Positions 5,620 through 9,688 of a stretch of 9,688 bases of DNA are shown here, in pieces. Every line of letters starts with the position of its first letter. Position 1 is the stretch's first letter. Source of the stretch: DAMCAP01 sp964370205 (GTDB taxonomy: Bacteria; Bacillota; Clostridia; Oscillospirales; Ruminococcaceae); assembly GCA_964370205.1 (NCBI GenBank), contig CAYJIK010000076.1:1-9688 (forward strand), given 5' to 3'. The notes beneath the pieces were generated by a model. It worked only from the letters and a program-made list of their open reading frames with translations, did no database searches and was not told where the DNA came from. Position numbers and translations under genes: made by a program.

Positions 5620-6171
5620 ATGAAAAACAATAGAGGATTTACCTTGGTAGAACTTATCATTGTTGTTGCAGTTATAGCCGTACTTGCTTCAGTACTTGCA
5701 CCACAATATCTACGATATGTTGAGCGTGCAAGGGAATCCAACGACCTACAGGTAGCGACAAACTTAGTAAGAGCTTCAACAGTTGTAGCCGCTGACCCGA
5801 AATTTGACATACCCGCCGGTTCGTATTTCGTAGTTCGGTGGGACACCTCTGATGACCCTTATGGCGCCGGTTCGATGGCAGGAGTGACAGTTCCCAACAC
5901 GGGCGGCGGACGGATTTCCGTTGAATTTAGAGGCGGTTCGAGCTCGGCTCCCCCGGTTTCTAATGATGAACTCGATGTCATTGAAGAGCAGCTGCTTTCC
6001 ATCATGGGAGCGGCGGTTGGTGAGAGTATCGGCGAAGCGGAGTCTGTGTTAGCTAATTCTCATGATTTGCTGTTCCGTGTGAACACCTCCACAGGCGTAG
6101 TGGAAGTGCATAGGTCTTACGCATTTTGGGTTGAAGACCTAGGCTTACCAATCGGAATTGCAAACTTCTAA
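5620..6171 (+). CDS. Type IV pilin-like protein (class III signal peptide)
   Basis: A 183-residue prepilin or pseudopilin. MKNNRG is a short basic leader cut by prepilin peptidase before Phe7 and followed by FTLVELIIVVAV. Glu11 is the conserved +5 residue of the mature protein. The hydrophobic helix runs to about residue 28, then an amphipathic helix (YLRYVERARESNDLQVATNLVRAS). The remainder is a globular domain of about 120 residues with Gly/Ser-rich loops (94-110) and no Cys pair, and I cannot assign it to a specific pilin subfamily. The start follows AAAGGAG by 9 nt; an upstream in-frame ATG at 5554 overlaps the promoter -10 and is rejected. No prepilin peptidase, ATPase or inner-membrane platform gene is nearby, so it is an orphan subunit. 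Roles in adhesion, DNA uptake or secretion are equally possible. Confidence 0.85.
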   Translation: MKNNRGFTLVELIIVVAVIAVLASVLAPQYLRYVERARESNDLQVATNLVRASTVVAADPKFDIPAGSYFVVRWDTSDDPYGAGSMAGVTVPNTGGGRISVEFRGGSSSAPPVSNDELDVIEEQLLSIMGAAVGESIGEAESVLANSHDLLFRVNTSTGVVEVHRSYAFWVEDLGLPIGIANF

Positions 6172-6226
6172 GACAATACCACAATTATGCCTAACGCAAA
6201 ATTAATGTTCGTGCAAACCAAAAATT

Positions 6227-6266
6227 ACTGCCCTTTGACCTAAACGGTTACAGGGCAGTTTTATTA
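6227..6266 (+). terminator. Terminator of the pilin gene
   Basis: ACTGCCCT (6227-6234) pairs with AGGGCAGT (6252-6259). An inner stem, TGACC (6236-6240) with GGTTA (6246-6250), extends it, and TTTATTATT follows. It begins 55 nt after the stop codon. Confidence 0.85.
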
Positions 6267-6493
6267 TTGTCTTGTTATTACAAACCCATGGGACGAACGA
6301 TAACAGCTCGTATTATGGTTGGTGCAGTGTGCCAAAAACGTGCTCGGGTTATATGTGGGTGGATAGTATAGCAGTGTGAATTTTTCATGTAATATGCTTT
6401 GATGTAATAACGAATCCGCCTCACATACACTTGAGCGCGTTTGACAAGTCCAACCGAGGCGCGACCTAACCCACACAAAATCAATCTAATAGA
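6267..6493. other. Gene-free spacer between convergent pilin and alcohol dehydrogenase
   Basis: About 230 nt between two terminators. Overlapping short minus-strand frames here lack ribosome-binding sites and recognisable sequence. The only pattern noted is a copy of the TTTGTGTGG..AGGTC motif on the minus strand near 6464-6478. Confidence 0.5.
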
Positions 6494-6528
6494 AGAAGGC
6501 GGCACCAACTGTATTGGCGCCGCCTTCT
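6494..6528 (-). terminator. Terminator of the alcohol dehydrogenase gene
   Basis: A 15-bp stem: AGAAGGCGGC (6494-6503) with GCCGCCTTCT (6519-6528), continued by CCAA with TTGG and a 5-nt loop. The single imperfect position is A-C on plus-strand RNA but a G-U pair on minus-strand RNA, and T-rich sequence follows on the minus strand. Both observations indicate it terminates the minus-strand gene ending at 6557. Confidence 0.85.
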
Positions 6529-6556
6529 ATTTACCTTATTTGTGATTGATATGGGG

Positions 6557-7738
6557 TTATATATTTACTTCTGTGCCGTAGTAGCAGCATTTGAAAAGTT
6601 CTTCCATCTGCGCATTTGTAATCGAGCGTGGGTTTGTACCTGTACACGCATCGCCTACTGCAAGTGCGGCAAATGTTGGTAGTTTTTCTAAGAATTCCGC
6701 TTCAACTATACCGAACTCTTTTAGTGTGTGAGGGATTTTCATTTCGGTGTTCATGTCGTCGATCATCTTGCACAGCTTGTTTACTGTATCCGCTTCGTCG
6801 CTGCCTGTTATGCCGATAGCGTTTGCGATTTCGATGTAACGAGTCATTGCACGCGCGTCCTTCTTGTTGTAGTGGATGGAGAAAGGAAGGTAGATAGCAT
6901 TTGCACAGCCGTGAGGGATATGGCCTGTGGAGAATACTGCGCCTGTCTTATGTGCCATCGAGTGAACAATGCCGAGTATCGCATTGGAGAACGCCATACC
7001 TGCAAGGCACTGTGCATAGTGCATTTTTTCCTTTGCGTCCTTACATCCATCGAAGGACTTCTTCAGGTTTGCAACTACCATTTGGATAGCTTTGATAGCA
7101 AGACCATCAGTGAAATCGTTGGCGGCGGTGGACACATATGCTTCAATAGCGTGGGTCAGTGCGTCCATACCTGTGTGTGCAGTTAGGCTGGCAGGCATAG
7201 TCTCAGCTATGTCAGGGTCTACAATAGCGATGTCAGGAGTGATATTGTAGTCAGCAAGTGGGTATTTAACACCCTTTGCGTAGTCGGTTATGACGGAAAA
7301 GGCTGTCACTTCGGTAGCTGTACCGGAAGTGGACGGAATAGCAACAAAGCGTGCCTTTGTTCTCAGCTTAGGGAATGAAAACGGTACGGTCAGTTGCTCA
7401 AAGGTGGTTTCGGGATACTCATAAAACGCCCACATAGCCTTTGCAGCGTCGATAGGACTACCACCACCGATGGATACGATCCAGTCGGGTTGGAACTTGG
7501 TCATCGCCTCAGCACCCTTCATAACTGTTTCAACAGAAGGGTCCGGCTCGACATTCTCAAAAAGTTCAACTTCCATGCCGGCCGCTTTTAGATTGTCAAC
7601 AGTGCGATCTAAAAAGCCAAATCTCTTCATAGAACCGCCACCGACAACAACAATAGCACGCTTGCCCTCTAGGTTTTTAAGCTCGTCCAGAGTGCCTCTA
7701 CCAAAATATGTGTCTCTTGGGATGGTAAATCTGCCCAT
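6557..7738 (-). CDS. Iron-dependent (group III) alcohol dehydrogenase
   Basis: A 393-residue cytoplasmic enzyme of the Fe-ADH family, which reversibly reduces aldehydes to alcohols with NAD(P)H. In fermenters it typically regenerates NAD+ while making ethanol or butanol. The N-terminal Rossmann-like half carries VVVGGGS (30-36) and the family signature GGGSPIDAAK (91-100), followed by PSTSGTATEVT (135-145). Metal ligands expected from FucO-type enzymes are Asp192 and His196 (GMDALTHAIEAY), His259 (GIVHSMAH) and His276 (HIPHGCANA). The substrate and NADH/NADPH preference cannot be read from the sequence. The start follows GGAGG (7746-7750) by 7 nt. The promoter is near consensus and overlapped by a Rex-like site, and the terminator is clear. 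It lies 229 nt downstream of the hydrogenase on the same strand, but the internal promoter indicates its own transcription unit. Confidence 0.93.
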   Translation of the reverse strand: MGRFTIPRDTYFGRGTLDELKNLEGKRAIVVVGGGSMKRFGFLDRTVDNLKAAGMEVELFENVEPDPSVETVMKGAEAMTKFQPDWIVSIGGGSPIDAAKAMWAFYEYPETTFEQLTVPFSFPKLRTKARFVAIPSTSGTATEVTAFSVITDYAKGVKYPLADYNITPDIAIVDPDIAETMPASLTAHTGMDALTHAIEAYVSTAANDFTDGLAIKAIQMVVANLKKSFDGCKDAKEKMHYAQCLAGMAFSNAILGIVHSMAHKTGAVFSTGHIPHGCANAIYLPFSIHYNKKDARAMTRYIEIANAIGITGSDEADTVNKLCKMIDDMNTEMKIPHTLKEFGIVEAEFLEKLPTFAALAVGDACTGTNPRSITNAQMEELFKCCYYGTEVNI

Positions 7739-7798
7739 GTTATAACCTCCTAAAATTTTAAATATGATGCATACTGATATTAAATGCTTTGCAAGTTC

Positions 7799-7828
7799 AT
7801 TATAGTATATTTGTTAAGCAATTGTCAA
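7799..7828 (-). promoter_or_regulatory. Alcohol dehydrogenase promoter (near-perfect consensus)
   Basis: On the minus strand perfect TTGACA (7823-7828) and perfect TATAAT (7799-7804) are separated by 18 nt. Transcription should begin near 7792, giving a leader of about 54 nt before the ATG at 7738. Confidence 0.88.
7811..7828 (-). promoter_or_regulatory. Rex-like operator overlapping the -35
   Basis: The minus strand reads TTGACAATTGCTTAACAA. The clostridial Rex consensus known from the literature is TTGTTAA, four free bases, TTAACAA. The right half is a 7 of 7 match and the left half 5 of 7, with exact 4-nt spacing. The site covers the -35 and most of the spacer, as expected for a repressor. 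Rex senses NADH/NAD+ and commonly controls alcohol dehydrogenase and other fermentation genes. The rex gene is not in this window, so the assignment is inferred. Confidence 0.6.
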
Positions 7829-7862
7829 TATACAAAAGCCATTGTGACAAAATGTTCAAAAA

Positions 7863-7946
7863 TAGCCGCTGTTACAGTGGGGTCATGTCTTGTGAGTATA
7901 TAGTGTTGTGCACCTGTTTCCGCACTAAAAGTTAGGTTTGCGGCTA
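7863..7946 (-). terminator. Possible long-range terminator of the hydrogenase gene
   Basis: On the minus strand TAGCCGC (7940-7946) can pair with GCGGCTA (7863-7869), followed directly by TTTTT. The enclosed loop of about 70 nt is unusually long. No compact hairpin with a T-tract was found between the hydrogenase stop and the downstream promoter, so this is the best of weak options. Confidence 0.2.
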
Positions 7947-7967
7947 AATGTCAGCGCTTTGCTAGGG

Positions 7968-9410
7968 TTAGCTTTTTTTCACCGGGGCTGCCGTGGTTAG
8001 GTTTAGCAGTTCCACCGCTTCGAGGATTGACTTTTCAAAGGCAAGTTTGCCGTATTTGTCCACCTCGGTCTTATCTTTTGGGCCGTGGGTTAGACAGCCT
8101 GCGCCGCCTATGCATCCACCAATGCACGCCATGCCTTCTATGAAGTTTACGTCGCTCAAATTTTTGGTCGCTTTTACTATCGCCACTTTACACGCTTCAA
8201 TACCGTCACACTTTTCTGCTTTGAGGTCGAAGTCTATCCCCTGCTCTTTGATGGCTTGGGACACTGCGTCGGACAGTCCGCCGCTTCTTGCGAAGATACG
8301 TCCAAAATAGGAGGCGTTGTCCAACACATCGACAGGCAATTCTTCAAGCTTCATGTCACGGCTGTCAAACAATGCCTGAAGCTCCTCGAATGTTATGACG
8401 CTGTCCACGTACTCGTCAACGCCGTCACGCTTGAATTCGATTTTTTTGGCTGTACAAGGGCCTATGAATATGACTTTACCTGTAGGGTCGGTTTCTTTGA
8501 TGTACTTCGATATTCTTGCCATAGGGGATAGGTTGTGCGAAATGTGGTGGGCGAAGTCGGGGTAGTTTTGTTTGATATACATGACAAACGCCGGACAGCA
8601 GGAACTGGTCAGGAAGCCTTTTTCTGCAAGTTCCTGTGACTCTTCTATAGCTACTATGTCTGCGCCCAGTGCTGCTTCGATTATGGTGTGGAAACCAAGC
8701 TCCTTTATGCCGCTCACCACCTGCCCGAGGCTTGCGTGTCGGAACTGGCTGGAGATAGAGGGCGCTACCACTGCGTAGACCTTGTAGTCACTGTTGCCTT
8801 TTAAGATGTCGATGGTGTCTAGTATAAACGATTTATCCGAGAGAGAACCAAACGGACACTGGTACATACAAGCTCCGCAGGCTATACACTTGGCATTGAC
8901 AATTTCAGCGCTGTTCTCCGGCCCCTTCTGTATCGCCTTTACCTTGCAAGCACTCTCGCACGGCCTTTTTCTGCTAATTATGGCGTGGAAGGGACACACC
9001 TTGGCGCAAGCACCGCAGTCCTTGCACTTGCTCTCGTCTATGTGCGCTACATGGTCTTCGTCAAAGGTGATAGCATCAAATTTACAAGCATCAAAACATC
9101 TGTGGGCAAGGCACCCCCTACAGGTTGACGTGACAGTGTACCCTGACACAGGGCATTCGTCACACGCTATGTCTATTACCTCTATGACGTTCGGGTTAGA
9201 GCTGTCACCACCCATGGCTATCTTGACAAGCTCCCCTAAAACCGCCCTCTCCTTGTACACACAACAGCGCATGGTGGGGTATTTACCGGCGACTATCTTC
9301 TTAGGTATGTCATGGATATTTTGGAGTAGCGTGCCCTCCCAAGCGTTTCTTGCAACTTCTCTTAAAACTTTATACTTTACATACTGCACATTGGTATCGA
9401 ATTTTTTCAT
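7968..9410 (-). CDS. [FeFe] hydrogenase, group B-like, with N-terminal Fe-S clusters
   Basis: A 480-residue cytoplasmic enzyme expected to interconvert protons and H2 with ferredoxin electrons. The N-terminal 190 residues are Cys-rich: C83/86/97/100/105/109, C129/132/135/139 (CKDCGACAKVCP), C151/155 and C175/178/181/185 (CIACGACMYQCP), suggesting at least two and probably more 4Fe-4S clusters. The H-cluster motifs are TSSCCPAF (268-275), GPCTAKKIE (317-325) and EGMACIGGC (425-433). Predicted ligands are Cys272, Cys319, Cys429 and Cys433, with Cys271 at the proton-relay position. GPCTAKK and GGCIGGAGC differ from the group A M-P-C and GGGQP signatures and point to group B; this subgroup call is from motif memory, without a search. 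The start follows AAGGAG by about 11 nt. An unidentified gene ends 40 nt upstream and may be co-transcribed. HydE/F/G maturases are not in the window. Confidence 0.9.
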   Translation of the reverse strand: MKKFDTNVQYVKYKVLREVARNAWEGTLLQNIHDIPKKIVAGKYPTMRCCVYKERAVLGELVKIAMGGDSSNPNVIEVIDIACDECPVSGYTVTSTCRGCLAHRCFDACKFDAITFDEDHVAHIDESKCKDCGACAKVCPFHAIISRKRPCESACKVKAIQKGPENSAEIVNAKCIACGACMYQCPFGSLSDKSFILDTIDILKGNSDYKVYAVVAPSISSQFRHASLGQVVSGIKELGFHTIIEAALGADIVAIEESQELAEKGFLTSSCCPAFVMYIKQNYPDFAHHISHNLSPMARISKYIKETDPTGKVIFIGPCTAKKIEFKRDGVDEYVDSVITFEELQALFDSRDMKLEELPVDVLDNASYFGRIFARSGGLSDAVSQAIKEQGIDFDLKAEKCDGIEACKVAIVKATKNLSDVNFIEGMACIGGCIGGAGCLTHGPKDKTEVDKYGKLAFEKSILEAVELLNLTTAAPVKKS

Positions 9411-9450
9411 TTCGATTTGTACTCCTTAGCATTATAAATGCTTTATAATT

Positions 9451-9687
9451 TTAAAAATAGCTGACTTTTATCTTTTTGCCTATCCTTTTAAGGTGATCTG
9501 CAAGTTCGTCTATAAGGCGCATTTTAATGCTGAAACTTATAGGCAGGTTTGGGTTTTGGTGAGCGGGGTTTATGGCTCTGCCGACGTAGAAGTTTATGTC
9601 GGTTGCTTCCTCGAACAGCAGTCTTGCTATGGAAGATGCGCCGTCCTTTTTGGATATCCACTCGGGGTAGAGCTTGTTTTCACCGAG
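9451..9687 (-). CDS. C-terminal 78 residues of an unidentified protein (5' end outside the window)
   Basis: The frame runs open from the window edge to a TAA at 9451-9453 and ends 40 nt before the hydrogenase start, a spacing compatible with one operon. The visible part contains LYPEWISKKDG, ASSIARLLFEEATD, FYVGRAINPAHQNPNLPISF and a basic amphipathic end (LADHLKRIGKKIKVSYF). It has no Cys motif, membrane segment or repeat, and I do not recognise the family. Codon use and the C-terminal helix look like a genuine gene rather than a shadow frame. A short inverted repeat, AGCATT/AATGCT (9428-9442), sits in the gap just before the hydrogenase ribosome-binding site. Confidence 0.7.
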   Translation of the reverse strand, partial: LGENKLYPEWISKKDGASSIARLLFEEATDINFYVGRAINPAHQNPNLPISFSIKMRLIDELADHLKRIGKKIKVSYF

Positions 9688-9688
9688 G

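Noticed and set aside
6264..6508. Two overlapping minus-strand frames of 70-76 codons between the pilin and alcohol dehydrogenase genes
   Set aside because: No ribosome-binding site or domain, they overlap each other, and one runs into the dehydrogenase terminator.
7843..7860. A second Rex-like site, TTGTGAC..TGTTCAA
   Set aside because: Its right half matches the consensus poorly and it lies upstream of the -35; the neighbouring 11-bp inverted repeat (7839-7849 with 7870-7880) is also unexplained but weak.
8794..9429. A 211-codon frame antisense to the hydrogenase
   Set aside because: A shadow of a well-supported gene; it has no ribosome-binding site and its sequence reflects the complement of Cys-rich codons.
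9428..9442. TATAAT in the gap upstream of the hydrogenase as a dedicated promoter
   Set aside because: No -35 hexamer at proper distance, and transcription would start inside the ribosome-binding site; co-transcription with the upstream gene is simpler.
1..9688. CRISPR arrays, insertion sequences and integrase genes
   Set aside because: No regularly spaced direct repeats and no transposase or integrase motifs in any frame; the tRNA 3' end shows no duplicated attachment core within the window.

Overview
The window looks like a chromosomal segment from an anaerobic, fermentative member of the Clostridia (Firmicutes), probably gut- or rumen-associated. This is inferred from the gene set: a type III pantothenate kinase, a bacterial ProRS with an editing insertion, an iron-dependent alcohol dehydrogenase, a ferredoxin-type [FeFe] hydrogenase resembling group B, and a secreted dockerin-tailed protein. 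Shine-Dalgarno sites are strong (GGAGG, AAAGGAG), and sigma-A style promoters and intrinsic terminators are clear. The genus cannot be read from the sequence.

Layout. 1-423 has no gene; it is a mosaic of short inverted and dispersed repeats with a 22-bp perfect palindrome. coaX (424-1212, minus) and a secreted GLUG/dockerin protein (1386-2786, plus) are divergently transcribed from facing promoters. The secreted protein converges on proS (2840-4567, minus), with a bidirectional-looking terminator between them. 4651-5140 is a second repeat island, sharing several blocks with the first and holding a long imperfect hairpin. tRNA-Arg(CCG) follows (5207-5281, plus) with its own promoter and terminator. 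Next come an orphan terminator-like hairpin, an orphan type IV pilin-like gene (5620-6171, plus) with promoter and terminator, and about 230 nt without a gene. The window ends with an iron-dependent alcohol dehydrogenase (6557-7738, minus), an [FeFe] hydrogenase (7968-9410, minus) and the 3' end of an unidentified gene (9451-9687, minus).

How the genes work together. coaX, proS and the tRNA are housekeeping genes, each with its own promoter. The hydrogenase and alcohol dehydrogenase are a plausible redox-disposal pair: one handles H2 and ferredoxin electrons, the other regenerates NAD(P)+ by reducing aldehydes. The dehydrogenase has a near-consensus promoter overlapped by an 18-bp Rex-like operator, which suggests NADH/NAD+-responsive control. 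The secreted dockerin protein and the pilin are surface components whose partners (cohesin scaffoldin, pilus assembly machinery) must lie elsewhere.

No mobile element with a transposase, no CRISPR array and no obvious multi-gene novel system is visible. The least explained material is the pair of related repeat islands, the orphan hairpins, and the unidentified gene upstream of the hydrogenase.
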